This document shows positions 35,701 to 53,245 of a stretch of DNA of 64,000 nucleotides, one piece after another. The notes below the pieces were generated by a model. That model did not search any database. It was not told where the DNA came from and saw nothing but the letters and a program-made list of their open reading frames with translations. The DNA is from Daphnia carinata (taxonomy: Eukaryota; Arthropoda; Branchiopoda; Diplostraca; Daphniidae), in NCBI RefSeq assembly GCF_022539665.2, contig NC_081339.1:6634367-6698366 (forward strand), written 5' to 3'. Both the position numbers and the translations under genes were made by a program. Position 1 is the first letter of the stretch. Each line of letters opens with the position of its first letter.

Positions 35701-38340
35701 ATTCTCTGTTCCATCCATTCCCACAGAATAATCATTTGTAGAGATAGGGGATCCAATAAAAAAAAAAAAAAAAAAAAAAAAAATGTAGACGAAATAAAAG
35801 GGCCGCTTGGAAATGATCTCTTCTCCATCATGTTATACATATTACGTGAACAAGAAAAAGGCACAACCGATGCCTTATTTGGCGTGATTCGTTCAAAAAA
35901 AAAAAAAAAAAAAGCCCTTCCTTTGCTTCACAAAAAGCTGCTTAGACTTGGTCAGAGAAAAAAACCCGGCGTGAGCTCGTAAATCTCTAACGCTGCGTAT
36001 AAGCCATAGAAGGGGCCGATGGGGGGTCGCGCCCACACGATAGTAAGGTAGCTCTTCCTTAACCATATTTTTCTTTTTTCCTGCTAGCTCAATAAGGGAA
36101 AAGAAACAAAAAGCAAGACGACTCGAATGCGTGACGAAACAAACAGGTGTGGAAAGTGAGAAAAAACAAAACACATTGACAAAGAGTCCCGTTTACAGAG
36201 CGGATGGACAAGGTCCTTGTTAAAAAAAAAAAAGACAATAGGGAAAATGAGACGTAACTTACCCTGTAGAAAAGTGCAAATGTGCCGACGAGGACGCCGA
36301 CCGTCAACAAGAGCAAGAGGAGCAGGGCGGGCAGCCATAGAGTGGCTGTTCCACTGCCGCTGCCGCAGCCCGGCAATCTCACTCTCCCCATCAACGCACC
36401 GACCGCCACACACACACACACACGCACAAGTTTGGGTTTTTTTTTTTGTTTTTTGTTCTTTTCTAATTTTTGATTCAGTTTCTTCGTCGTTTTTTTTTTT
36501 TTCTAAACGTGTGTGGTCAATTGCCGTTCATTCCACTAACAAATTCACGCTTCATTTCACACACAAACAAACACGAGCTCCTCGCGCGTGTTTAACTCGA
36601 CTGAATGATCAATTAGACAAACACAACTTCAAAGTCTCAATGAAAAAAACAAAAACAAAACAAAAACAAAAGTGTGTGGCGTGTTGGAAAGGGGCACCGC
36701 TAGAGGAGCGAGAGAATCACATCCTTTCACGACGGTCGGGAGCACTGAAATGGACCCTGTCTGATGCTGATAGGGGGAGGTTATACCCGACATGCTGACT
36801 ATTCTCTCCTACGTACGAGTTTCGGAAAGGAAGAAAACAAAAAAAAAAAAAACAAAAAAAACATATCGAAGAAAAAAAAAAAAAAAATGCAGCCCGAGGA
36901 AAAGGAGAAAAACAACAACATCTACACTCCGACCCCCGTCTCTCCAGCGCACACCCCATATCCCGACGACAACTCACAAAATTAGACTGGGCGACTACAC
37001 GAGAAGCGATGGTGTTAGTTGTAGTCCCGACCGAGATGGGCAACCTTCCAAAAACAGAAAAACCATTTTTTTTTTTTTTTTTTTTTTTTGTTTTTTGCTT
37101 TCCCTTCCCACCAATCAAATAAATACAGCGCCAGTCAAAATACCTTTTAGGTTCATCTCCCCTTCAACCCCCATTCATCTTTTGAGTAGTTAGTCAAACA
37201 ACCATCGTTTAATCATCGCCTTTTAACGGAAGCATGGCTTTTTCTTCTTCCTTTTTTTTTTTGAAAGGCCTCTCTATTTCAAAATTCAATCGTCCATTTC
37301 TTATTTTCTATCGTTTTTTTTTTTTTTTTTTTAAAGAATGCGCCAAGATTGAAAGATCATCGTGAAAAAAAAAAGCTCAGCACCTGGCTTTCGGACAATT
37401 TTCAATCCATCACGGGCTGGAAACTCTCCCAAATCAAAAGTCTCACAACATTGATCCCTCCCTTTCTTGCGTCCTTAAGAGCTACACAAGAGTGTCCGAG
37501 GTGTGGAGGACTATGAGGAGAAAATTAAATTTCTCCGATAATTTCCAAATGCGATAACAAACCATTCAAAAAAAAAAACACACCCATTCAAAGAAAAAAA
37601 TAAAAAAAACGAAAAGATACATCTTAATTTTAGCGCCTAGTCGGGGAAAAAAAAAATGGTTGGGTACCACACGACCCGACGGGCCTATTTAACCACAACG
37701 TCCCTCACAAAGCACAGCCAACAAGACATAAAGGGTATTTATATCGTTGGCCAATTTGCATTGTAACCTTGAGAGGGGCGGGGGTCTCGTTGCCAGTAAT
37801 CCTGCCTTCTAAACAAAAGGTTTAAAACATTTTAGTCCTACGCAGAACCATTGCTAAAATTGGCACGCACCGTTTTCGCAAGTAATGGGTCCATAACAGC
37901 CACAAATTAAAAACAATCCCCCCCCCCCCTCGATCCCGACAGTTCAACTGTTCAGAGCCTTAATGGGTGGGGTAGAGAGCCCCCCCCCCCCTCCTTACAG
38001 CAAGTGCCAACTAGACAGAATCCAACGTGGCCTGACTGGCCTAAGAATACTCACCTTCTTCTCTATCTCGACTCGAGACGCACTCCACCTTTTACCCGCG
38101 GGCGGGACAGGCTATCGACTCTAACCCAGAGTTTTTTCCTCCTCTCATAAACACCCCATCGCCAGACATCTAAAAAAACGCCATGTTCTTCTCTTAGAGA
38201 CCCCGAAAGGAATCTGTTAGCAGAGAGAAATGACTCAGCTTTTGATTGTGGGGGTCTTTTCTCCTCCCTTATTTTCTTTTAAAGGGACTGGAATGGTAAC
38301 TGCTCCAGACGGACGAACACACCGGCAATTATTTTAAACA

Positions 38341-38390
<50 letters not shown>

Positions 38391-39984
38391 TGCGTGTGTG
38401 TGTGTGTGGGGGGGGGAATCTCAACTCATTAGTCAAAGACGGCCGAGTGGGTATAGGTCGTTAGCACCGAAAGATATTTCAAGAGGCCTTTGAAGGAGGA
38501 GAAAAGCAACTGCTCAAATATGCGATGATTTTACCTTGAGTAGGGCCTTTTTCGTGAGTTTCTGATTGACCTCGGGACGGTTCGTGATGTTCTTGGCCCG
38601 ATGGGCGTAGTCGAGCGTTGAAAGAGTCTCCTCCAAGTTGGCGGCCGCCGGTGAGATTGTGGCGATGATGGACGTTTTAGTCCGACCGCCCAAAGAGTCT
38701 TGCAGCAAACGCGTCAGTTTCGATTCTCTGAATGATTTCAAAAGCAATTTTTTGTTTAATTAAGGCGTTGAATGAGAGGGCGTAGTCAATTTTATTATAC
38801 CTGTAGGGAATGTGCGGGGCACGTTCGACCAGCGACGTGATGACACGGCCGAGCGTCAGCAACGATTGGTTGATGTTGCCGGCTTCACGGGCACGACGCT
38901 CAACAGCTCCAGAACGGCCAATGTTCTCACTGCCGGCCAAGTCGACCAGGTTCAGCTTACCAATCTTCATCAATTCTTCGCCGTCGTCCGTGTTCTCCTT
39001 GATGTGAACAGTGATGGAGAAAATGGTATGCGAGCGGCTCGAGTGTGCATTCATTAACGTGGCGGCTGTCTGGCGCTTAAGTGAGCCCTTGGCTAAAATA
39101 CTGTAGACCTAGACACAAAGAGATACAGTACAATAGGATCAATACTTTGATTTTACTTTAAAATTAACAGAAGAAAAAACTCACCTCATTCTTGTTGTGA
39201 ACGGTAACTTCCTCCATACCTTGAATAATGACTGAACCTTTCTTTGTGGTATCGTCATACAAACTGAACACAAGGAAAGTTTATTTTCATGTGTGATGTG
39301 TCTTTGAATTACAAAAAGACTCACCGAAGCTTTGTAGTGTCATCAGTTCCTGACAGCAAGTCATAGATGTCTTCATTGTAAATTTCAATAAATGAAACAC
39401 GAACAGTGCACTCAACTTCTTGAATCCTCAATTCATCAAACAAATGGGACAATGTTCTGGGAATGATGCCAGAAAAGGGATCCTGAAATAATAACATTTT
39501 ATGAATGATTACACAGCAATCATTTGAAATAATGAATAAAAAACTTACATTTTCCCATGAAGACGCCAAATCGTCATGCCTCTCACCCTCCATGGTGAAG
39601 GTTTTTCCAGTGCCTGTCTGTCCATAGGCAAAAACAGTGCAGTTGTAACCCGCCAAAACTTCCTCCACAAGGGGAGCAGCAACAACTTTGTAGACATCGA
39701 CTTGTTTCGAAGTGGTGCCAAACACCCTGTCGAAAGCAAATGATTTTGTCAAAGAACTCTTTTCCACAACCTGCACCTCCTTGTTGTTGCCAGCTGGAGT
39801 TTCAACCACAATGGGTGAACGAGCAACCTTCTCTTGTGTGCTCACAGGCCTATACAAAATTTATCAAAGTCGTTACAACATAATTCACGGCCGTAAAAAA
39901 AAAAACACGCCCTCACCGAATTCGGACAAAAACTTGGATATTTTGGTTTTTATCTCTCATTTCTTTGCGTCTCACCTCGCTCAT
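32788..39984 (-). CDS. Klp61F: Kinesin-5 (BimC/Eg5/Klp61F family) mitotic motor
   Basis: Ten exons (high to low coordinates): 39917-39984, 39549-39849, 39325-39482, 39185-39263, 38801-39108, 38535-38727, 35017-35253, 34715-34932, 33369-34642 and 32788-33302. The coding length closes at 1116 residues. The motor head has the P-loop GQTGTGKT at about 99-106, switch I NAHSSRSH, switch [11 protein letters not shown] and the neck start [18 protein letters not shown] long coiled-coil stalk carries the kinesin-5 signature LHSKLDRKR. The tail has a BimC box ([16 protein letters not shown]) whose Thr near 948 is the usual Cdk1 site. The family forms plus-end-directed bipolar homotetramers that slide antiparallel spindle microtubules. 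It is divergent from SUCLG1. Intron 6 is 3.3 kb, unusually long here. Confidence 0.95.
36263..36391 (-). CDS. Possible alternative first exon of kinesin-5 encoding a membrane anchor
   Basis: Inside kinesin-5 intron 6, an ATG at 36391 opens [19 protein letters not shown], then a strongly hydrophobic helix ([20 protein letters not shown]), then LFYR, then a consensus donor AGG|GTAAGT (36257-36262). The exon ends in phase 0, exactly the phase of kinesin-5 exon 7 (35017-35253). Splicing would fuse a type II signal anchor to the stalk and BimC tail without the motor. Alternatives: a separate gene using other exons, or chance. The ATG lies after a CA/GT microsatellite. Confidence 0.4.
38342..38417. 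repeat. Poly(A) run of 47 bases plus GT/G microsatellite
   Basis: Uninterrupted A from 38342 to 38388, then CTTGC, (GT)n and a G-run. It lies within kinesin-5 intron 6, about 120 bases from exon 6. Likely length-variable. Confidence 0.9.
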
Positions 39985-40377
39985 AATCTAAGTACTACCA
40001 TTGGTTTAATTAACACTGAACAAAGACTTTGGCGCACTTTATGCAACGGTCATCTAATCGAAGTGACTGAGAGTAAAATCAGGGAGCAGTAGGCGGACAC
40101 ACCACGCAGCCAGTTGGATTTGAAATGTTTGAATATGAATTATACACTGCCCTATTGTCAGATCGTGCGTAAAGAAAAACGCTTCAGTTTTACTAAATTA
40201 AAAATTTTAAACCGAGAAAGTCCATGTTACTTTCTTTTGAAAAACAAAATTTCAATTTCAATTTTTCCGTTATCACAAAGAAATTTTATCAAATTTTTGT
40301 ATTTATTAAATCAAATGCGATGTTGGTTTTCGGTCAAGAATTTAGTTGTTGATTCTTTTCCCGAAGAACACGAAAAC
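39985..40377. promoter_or_regulatory. Shared divergent promoter region, kinesin-5 / SUCLG1
   Basis: Only 393 bases separate the two start codons on opposite strands, so the 5' UTRs and promoters of both genes must lie here. No TATA box is evident, as expected for housekeeping promoters. Confidence 0.6.
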
Positions 40378-41763
40378 ATGGCCGCTTCTGCTAGAATTCT
40401 ATCCCCTATATTGGGTAATATCTTTGATTTACAATATTTGTTCATCTAATCATTGTATAAACATAATTAGCGTTTAAAATTTCGTTATTGGATTCATTTA
40501 TCATTGTAGCCTCTGTCCGGCCGCAAAATGCCGGTGTCAGGTGGTGCTATTCCTCTACCAGACATCAATTAAAGTTGACCAAAACTACCCGAGTCATCTG
40601 CCAGGGATTCACTGGTAAACAGGGAACTTTCCACAGCAGACAGGCCATCGACTATGGAACCAATTTAGTAGGAGGTGTCTCACCGGGTAAAGGAGGAAAA
40701 GTACATCTTGGTGTACCTGTTTTCAACACCGTTCTAGAGGTAAATCCTAAGAGAACTCTAACTCATATTCGAAAACATAACAAATCAAATATGAGCAGGC
40801 AAAAGAAGCAGTGCAACCAGATGCCACAGTCATCTATGTGCCACCTCCTGGAGCAGCCAATGCAATCATGGAGGCAATGGATGCTGAAATTCCCCTGATT
40901 GTCTGTATTACTGAGGGAATCCCACAGCAAGACATGGTTAAAGTCAAGCATCGTCTTGTTAGGCAGAGCAAGTCCCGCTTGATTGGTCCAAACTGCCCTG
41001 GAATCATTGCTCCTGGCAAGGTAATCTGCCCTTCTCCTTAGAAATCCAAGGGAAACTTAACTGATGCTTGGTTTTACTTAAGTAGTGCAAAATTGGTATT
41101 ATGCCTGGTCATATTCATCAACAAGGATGTGTCGGTATTGTTTCACGCTCAGGCACTTTGACTTATGAAGCCGTCCATCAAACCACTCAGGTAATAAAAA
41201 ACTGTTCAATGAACCAGTTCCTCAACTAAATTTACTTACTTGAAACCTAAAGGTCGGTCTAGGTCAAACACTCTGTGTAGGCATTGGCGGTGATCCATTC
41301 AATGGTACCAATTTCATTGATTGCTTGGAAGTCTTCCTCAACGACCCAGAAACCAAAGGCATCATTCTTATCGGCGAGATTGGTGGTGGAGCCGAAGAAC
41401 GAGCTGCTGAATATTTGACCCAGTACAATACGGTAAAAATTAATTTGCTCGAGGTGAAAATACAGATTCATTTAACCATATACGTCTTCGCAGGGTGATA
41501 AGCGGAAACCTGTTGTATCATTCATTGCCGGCCTGACAGCCCCTCCAGGCCGACGTATGGGTCACGCTGGTGCAATCATTTCGGGTGGCAAAGGCGGCGC
41601 CCAGGACAAGATTATGGCACTTGAAAAGGTTAATTGAAATTTACAAATGTTTGATTTACCTGTTGTTAATCGGAATTGTTGCTAACAGGCTGGTGTTGTC
41701 GTCACACGGAGTCCAGCTCAGTTGGGTACGACACTGATGAAGGAGATGGTTGGCAAAGTTTGA
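40378..41763 (+). CDS. SUCLG1: Succinate-CoA ligase alpha subunit, mitochondrial
   Basis: Seven exons: 40378-40414, 40510-40739, 40799-41020, 41086-41190, 41253-41432, 41494-41628 and 41689-41763, giving 327 residues. The N-terminus ([17 protein letters not shown]) looks like a mitochondrial presequence. The CoA-binding fold carries [13 protein letters not shown]. The motifs [36 protein letters not shown] and RSGTLTYEA are all present. The phosphohistidine loop [14 protein letters not shown] places the catalytic His at about 282. It is the alpha subunit of the TCA-cycle enzyme that converts succinyl-CoA to succinate with ATP or GTP formation. The exon 3 acceptor is set at 40797-40798, which gives EAKEAV as in homologues. 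Confidence 0.96.
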
Positions 41764-42298
41764 AAATCTAAGAGGCAACAATAGATGGTTTGAATATTAT
41801 ATAAAAGTTAGCAATCTTTGTAAACTTATAAAGATTAGAGCAAACAATTTCCCATGGTTTGTACAATGATTGAAAAATTTTCTATTCCTGATGAGATGAG
41901 TTAAAAAAATACAGAAGGGATTTGAAAGATCAAAACATCTGGTTTATTTAACTTCCAAACCTTTCATGAAATCTTTGAGTAAATAAAAAAAAAATGGGAG
42001 AAACATTCCGTTAATTTTTTTTGCCAAGATTAACACCGGAAAAGAGAAATGTGAGAAAAAAACAAAAAATAGAGTGGTGTAAGGGTAGAGGTCATAACAA
42101 GAATGAGGGGTGGGTTTAGGTATATAACCAAAATGTATCGGTTATTTGTATGTCTTCTTAAAACACTCAACACCTGACACGCACTATCTCACCTCCTTTC
42201 TCTCCCAGCTTCTGGATTTTCTACTATCCAGTGTGAAGGATTTGATTTTCCCAGGGTTAACTGGACACACCCGAGAAAAGGTAAGGGATACGTCTCTT
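41764..42298. other. Convergent 3' ends of SUCLG1 and PDCD4
   Basis: 535 bases between the SUCLG1 stop and the PDCD4 stop, in tail-to-tail orientation. AT-rich with AATAAA (about 41980). No additional gene seen. Confidence 0.6.
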
Positions 42299-44282
42299 TT
42301 AATCTTTGAAACGTCCACCATCGCCTTCGGAGACGAAACGTTTACGCCCTCTAGCAGCATTGCACTTTTGCAACATAGCTTCGTCGATTAGTCCAGCGGT
42401 TTTGCACTTACCGCCCAACCGTTCCAGGTACATTGCCGCATTGGGTACATCTAGGCAAATATCATCCAGGTCATCCAAAACGCGATAAATTCCCTAATAA
42501 AACAAAAAAGTTTAGTTTACGATTTGTGTTAATATTAAAAATAATTTCAGATTACGTTTTTCATCTGATCTGGAGTGACAATGGTACTGTCGTAAAATGA
42601 CTTGAGCAGTTTAACGACGGAATTCTCCGTCTCTTCGTTGACGGCCTCCAGTGCCAGCACAACCGCTTCGTAGACCAGCTCGTGATGGAAGTGGGGCACT
42701 TCTAATTCCCGTAGGCAGCGAGCCGCTTCTTTAGTATCGTCAGATGTCAGATATTCTTGCAATAAAAGGCCCATCGAGCGAACCAATGATGTCACCGGGC
42801 GCAGTCCTCCACCGACGCCCCAAACATTATCCAGACGAGTCATACCGTGCTTCATCGACAGTAAAACATCCGCCCTAGCCAGAGCTTGCCTGTGATAAAG
42901 CAGAATAGAGGTTAATAGGCAATCGTAATTATTCGTTAAAAAGATAATTACTTGGCCAAATCACATTCAACTTTGCCCTGATAGTTTTGCAAGAAACGGG
43001 GCGCCAAAGTATCGTCGGCGACAGAACGGGCGATGAAATTGCCCAGAATGGTCGGAGCGTCTGGCGTGTCGAGGACCAGATCGGGCAAGTTGCGCAGCAA
43101 CTGATCCAGCGCCTTTTCCATTTCACGCTCCGTCAAAAAGTGCGTGTAGAGATCCGAAAGCAGGACGGAAGTCATCTCCCGATTGGACGGCTTATGATCC
43201 ATGGCCAGCTCGATAGCCACTACGGCGATCAAATAGCGATTTTCGCCAAAATTGTAGTCTTCCAACGCCAGAGCCACCTATCGGTAATATTGTAAATTAC
43301 ATATAAGAAACATACACACGTTGCTGTCAGCTGAGCAAAACGAGAAACAACCTCTTTCGTGTCGCCGTGACCGTAGTATTCTAGAATGATAGGCTCCAAG
43401 TGCTTATTAATCTCGGCGTGTGTCAGTTGTGGAACGATAGTTTCGATTCTCACGTCGCCATTGTCCAATGAATCGGAATCGTAATTGGGATCTTTCTCAT
43501 CCATTACTTCGGGAACATCCAGCTCAGAACCGGGCTTACCCCAAACGCCCTTGCCTCCGGCACCGCCTAAAGATAAAAAAAAAAGGGAAATGGTTTAAAA
43601 ACCAGGTGATTTTTTTTTCTTTTCCCAATCTTAAAGCTCGACGTAATATCTAGTTCCAACGCCCCCCCCCCCCTTTATGCCAAGGTCAAAGTCAAGGGCG
43701 AATCTTTCTTTTACCAGCCACGAGACGTTTCCCCCCCCCATTTTTCTACAGTTCCACCATTTTTCTGTAAATATAACGATAGGAAACGACAACCAAGATC
43801 TTACGATAAGTTGAAGACCCAAACCCAGAAGATCAGTAACAAAAGAAACAGGATACAAATCAGACAGATGTTTCTTTTTGTTTTCAAAAACGAAAATTTT
43901 AACAGTAGTAAAGAAGGAAACAAGAATCACGTAATAATGATTCAAAACAGATACCTTTCTTCGGAAGACCTCTGCCATAGCCATTTCTGGGTCGTCGAAG
44001 ATTTTTGACCGTTCGAATCCCGTTGACAAGTCCGGTAGCAGATCCTTCGGCTCCACTGCCATTTTGTCCGTTCGGGCTGCTACTGCCTTCCTTGTTGAGA
44101 TGCTTCATCAGGTACTTTGACGGCCTCTTGGCCCGCCTTGTCAGTCTCTCGTCAACAGAAGCCGAAGATGACATAACCGACGAGTCTACCTGCGTGCTGG
44201 TGCCATTTGTTTCAGCTTCTTTCCCAACAGGAGCTTCTACATCATCGATTGGTGCGTCAGCTACTTCGGAATAAAGATCCAT
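42299..44282 (-). CDS. Pdcd4: Programmed cell death protein 4 homologue
   Basis: Five exons: 43955-44282, 43352-43566, 42952-43277, 42556-42889 and 42299-42493, giving 465 residues (vertebrate PDCD4 is about 469). The N-terminal region is acidic then basic (RRAKRPSKYLMKHLNKEG, NLRRPRNGYGRGLPKKG). It is followed by GGKGVWGKPG and DPNYDSD, both typical of PDCD4. Two MA3 domains follow, about 160-285 (THAEINKHLEPIILEYYGHGD) and 325-440 (VTSLVRSMGLLLQEYLTSDD). PDCD4 binds eIF4A through its MA3 domains and represses cap-dependent translation. The exon 2 donor is weak (GAG|GTTGTT), chosen because the MA3 core is then continuous (KEVALALEDYNFGE). Confidence 0.93.
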
Positions 44283-45004
44283 TTCGTTTGATGATGGCAA
44301 CAAATTAGGATTTGAGCGCGTGGATTGTTTCAGAGACTAGCGTGTAGAAGCTGCGTGAGATCAGTTTTTTTTTACTTCTTCTCTAGTCAAATTTACTGTA
44401 GAATTGTTCTTGCTTATGTGACGCACGACACGAACGACGTCACCACGTTGTCGAATCAAAACACGAATGAGATACCAAACAAATAGGATTATTTTTCTTC
44501 GCTCGAAAGCGGAGAAAAACTATCTTAAAACGGAAAACGAGTCAAACTTTAAATTTTTTTGCAACACCCAACGCTTGACAAAGTTTTAAAGTTTTAAATT
44601 GTAATAGGTCTTTGAAAAAATGTGGGGTTAGAGGAACGATACAAACGAGGAATCTTCTAGAGACGGTATGGAAACTCGAACTGCGTAGAAAACACGGCGT
44701 GTGTTCATGAGTGGAGGGGAGCGGGTAGGGAAGGGAACACAAAGACACATCGTGGCGAAGAGCCATCTAGCGGCCAATTCTTAGACTTTTTTTTACAAAA
44801 AAGGACGGAGGAAGTCGGAAACTTGGGTTATTATTGTTTTCAATTCACGTATTTTATTGATCCGACGTTTTCAACTTGTATAGATTTTCTGATTTAAAAT
44901 ATACATTCTTTATATGGAAGATGGACTTTTTAAAAGTATTATACGCTCATTCTTAAAATGCCTTACTTACAAAATGTACACACAAGTGGACTACAATGAT
45001 TTGT
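44283..45004. other. Intergenic region
   Basis: Promoter and 5' UTR of PDCD4 and the 3' UTR of the next minus-strand gene. No coding exon seen. Confidence 0.5.
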
Positions 45005-46525
45005 TCAAGCATCTTCAATTACTTCGACAGTGACGTCCTCGTCGTCTTCGAAAGACGTCACGAAAATCGTTCCATCTTTACCCACGACGGACTCGCTGAA
45101 CGAAAACTGTGCCGGTTCTAAACGTAATTTTAGTTCAAAGGGTACCTCAAAAATCGTTAGATTCTCTGGAATCTTCTCCTGCAATCCCCCCCAAAAAAAG
45201 CGAAAACTCGTTCTTACATATCTATTTTAAAAATTCAACTGAATAAATTATCCCATACCTCCCAAATGTCGTCGTCGTTCTGAACTTTGGTTGAGTTCTT
45301 GATCGGGTTCATCGTCCTGGCCTGATTTCTAGCTTTCGCTCGTTCTTCCTGCCGACTCAGAACATTCTCCATCGGCTGTTGCTGATGAACATGAGGTGGT
45401 GGTGATTGTTGGGTATGTTTACGTTGAGGCTGCTGACTCTGTTGGCCTTGTTCAGGTTTATGTGGTTCTTGATGTGGGGGTTGGTGATGTTGATGATGTC
45501 GGATATCATTTTGAATTGGCATCGTCGGATTGTCTACATGTTCCATCACCCACGATTTTCGCGGTGCCTGTTCCCCTTGATGAGACATCTCCTGATAAAA
45601 AATAAAATACACTTTGATTTTGCCAAATACGAAAATGGTTGGAAATGTTATCTCATATTTACCGGTTGATAATTGACGTGTTGTTGGGCATGATGTTGAT
45701 GTGGGTTAACTTGTTGTTGCTGGCCATAGTGGGGTTGTTGATAGTGTTGCGGATAGCCGTGTTGGGGATTGGCGTACGGCTGTTGGTATTGTTGTTGCTG
45801 CTGATAGTTGCGATGACCATCCAAAGCAGAAGGTGGAACGTGCTGATAATGTTGTTGTTGTTGCTGCTGAGCTGAAAGCTGTTGCCATCCAGTTGGTGGT
45901 TGCTGCTGGGCATAATATTGTTGCTGACTGCCGGGGGGAATTAGAGGTGCTGGTGGAGGTGGTAACGGATGGTACACTGACTGTTGTGGAGGAGGTGGTG
46001 GTAAAGGATGTTGATTTTGGTGTTGTTGTTGGGTCATTGATGACATAAGAGCCTGATCTGTTTGAGCATCTGAATCCACGATAGCCGATGGCAACTTACG
46101 TAATCTCCACCATCCTAATATTATTAAACTAGTAATAATCAACAATAGGAAAACGAGTAGCCAACCACATTTTCTTGAATGATTTTTCGGCTTGCTGCTG
46201 CTACTGCTCACGTAGTTATTATTACACCAGTAATTTTGATTGGAATCGACAGGCAAAATGATGGGCGTTGTGTCAAAAATCCTTTTCGACGAGACTTCCA
46301 TCAAATCTGTACCCGTCGGGCGACTGCCCAGCGAAAAGGAACGAGGTCTGGGCACAGGACAACCAAACTCGTGCTGCCATGGCTGCATAAGCAAAGGCCT
46401 CGATTCCGGTATAGCCTTGTCACGTACATTTAAACATATTCATATCACAACTTGAGAAAGGCACGTGCTGTTAGCGAATTAAACTTTACCTGGTAATGGT
46501 GGTGATTCCACTGCTGATACGTCAT
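45005..46525 (-). CDS. Pro/Gln-rich single-pass membrane protein, family not recognised
   Basis: Four exons close in frame: 46490-46525, 45663-46415, 45259-45591 and 45005-45178, giving 431 residues. The first about 95 residues are soluble. A helix follows at about 97-115 (GWLLVFLLLIITSLIILGWW), flanked by basic residues (HSRKC before, RLRK after). Next comes a long tract of poly-Pro blocks and Gln/His/Tyr-rich sequence encoded by CAR/CAY repeats. The final about 80 residues are non-repetitive and acidic (KIPENLTIFEVPFELKLRL, DDEDVTVEVIEDA) and look conserved. PxPP blocks suggest WW/SH3 or EVH1 ligands. The short first exon is the least certain part. Confidence 0.65.
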
Positions 46526-48139
46526 CCCGATTCTGTTTGTGAATTGACGAGGTAAAACAATGTAAACTTTAATTAAAATGAAAACATGTGACTAAGACAG
46601 ACTTCGTCTTCAGAATGCTGATCACAACTGAGAAGTGTGATCAAAGAAAACAGATTAACAGACGTGTGCTAATCGAGCACCTTGGGCCATTATGACCTAC
46701 CCCATTTTGCCCTCAGGTGCTACATTGTAAATGGAAGCATAATTAATATGTTTTGCAAATTCAAAGTAATAAAGTTTCCTTAATGCTACACAAAACATTG
46801 AAATTACAAGAATTAACTGTTGTACTTTTGTCGGGAATTGTCGAGTTTTAAATCGAAAGAGCAAAAAAAAAAAAAAAAAATAAAAAATACCTGCTGTAAT
46901 CCGATCCGGCAACGCAGCCTTCAGTGCCAATTTTAAAGGGAACATTCTGGAGACAAAGGAAAACAACAAACCATCTTGTTATGGACATCAATTCTTTCTT
47001 ATTCCATGGCGCCACAGGTAAGCTTACTAATATTATTTAGAAAGTTCCATCATAACTTAAATTTAAACGACCAATCCTTTTGTTTTCAACACGTTTTATA
47101 AACGTTTACGGGTTTCCTCCATACTGTTTCAGATTTCAGGTGAGAAAAAAAGCGACCAAGAACAATTTCCGTTCAGATAGCTGTTAACGACCGCCTTAGG
47201 GATAACTAAAAGTGGGTTTCCGGCATCAAAAACGATCGCGTTTTCTCTCTGGACAACAATTACTTCCAGGATTCATAAAAGCTGCATACAAGTTAATGTA
47301 GATTGAAAGCCGTTTAATATAGCAGATCGCCGACATATGCTACTGTACAAAAGGAAAAGGCACACGGACGAAGAATAAGAAGTTTCGGCATGGGGAGCAA
47401 GGGAAAATGTTGAGACAAAAGCAAGATATATTAGTCAGCCCTGGAAAAAAAAAAAGGTAGACAGGAAAATCAAGTAATAATTCCTAAGCCATGCACGTTC
47501 ACTTCAGGGGAGGGGACAAAATAAAGGGGAAACATATTTTTTTAATGGACAAGAAAGGACTTTTTTTTTGCTTTTCTTTAAATATAATAAACACAAAGAA
47601 AAAGAATTATTCCAGTTCAACTTTGAAACCTTGATTGTATGACTCTCGATCGTCCAAGTGTCACGGAAAAAAAATGCGATAACTCTTTTGTTTTTACGTT
47701 GAACGAATCACAAAAGTAAACTTTTCCTCGTGGATCGACCCGAATTGCAAAAGACAAGAGCAAAAACTGTGTTAGTACGGTAACTAGGTCATTATTTATT
47801 GCATGTGTCGTTTGTTGTGAGGGCTTCGGTAGTTCAGAGTCCCTCTTTCCCACGAAACTAGGAATCAGAAAGTCACACCCTTTAGAACTGTTATTAATTT
47901 CATTTGTAAATTATAGTGAATAGAAGGAGAGGGTGATGAATGGTTGAGCTGAAGGTTTTCTTTTTAAATTAAATCTTAATAAAAAAAAAAACAAGAAAAA
48001 AAAATAGATAGCGAAAAAAAAAAATGGCTTTTGAAAGGGAGGGGCGACAAAAACTGTCATTGACACAACACAGTTCTATGCATCTTGGGATAAAAAAAAG
48101 GGGGAAGATGAATAAACGAATCTTTGAAGCTTTGATAAC
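46526..48139. other. Intergenic region and SLK 3' UTR
   Basis: No coding exon that I can support. Includes a poly(A) tract at 46863-46880. The last several hundred bases before 48140 are probably the kinase 3' UTR. Confidence 0.45.
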
Positions 48140-52529
<4,390 letters not shown>

Positions 52530-52935
52530 TTTTCACCTATCCCATGCAGGAGGTTGGAAATGGAATGCAGGGAGTATGTAGTCAACACATCAGGGAAACT
52601 CAGTTAACACTCCAATCACTACGCAAATGTCTCAAATTAATTGGATTTGTAAAGTACGGAAGTAGAAAATCTCCCACCACACCTTATCGCTTCGAGTCAC
52701 GTCCGGCTTCGCCCAAACGCACCCGACGCGATAGATAGCTTCCAAACCAAGCTCAAGACAAAAAAACTATTTGCAATTACATTCACTGTCACCAACCTAT
52801 TCACATCGAAAAAGGAGCTTGCATCGATTCGTCGCGGCACTGAACAAGTACACAATAAGGAAGGCTATGCGGGTGGTGAATAAAAGACGCAGACCTAAGA
52901 CATAATTTCTGACACGTACGGGCCAAAACACTCAT

Positions 52936-52947
52936 CCGCCATCTTGG
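52936..52947 (-). promoter_or_regulatory. YY1/Pho-like promoter element for the SLK gene
   Basis: CCAAGATGGCGG on the minus strand, about 400 bases upstream of the kinase ATG. This matches the AAGATGGCGGC element found just downstream of the start site in many TATA-less housekeeping promoters. It supports a leader exon near 52900 spliced to the ATG exon. Confidence 0.4.
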
Positions 52948-53245
52948 ATCGGTCCTATTCGTGACGTCACTTAACACACAGCGAGCCGCAGCTGTGCCAG
53001 GTCGCATTACTATATATACACTACCCTTTAACGCCCGGCTCGCCCAAGGGAGTAATATAAAGATAAAATACCACAGAGATTAGAATAGTTTGTTTGTTTT
53101 TTTGTATTTTTATCAGCCTTCTCTCTTTCATAGTCGTTCGGAAACGATAACAATGCCAATAATTGTCATGAGATTAAAACAATTTTGTATCGAGAATGTA
53201 GGGCACCGACATGTCACATCGGTTAGCTTGGCTTCTTGTTGATTT

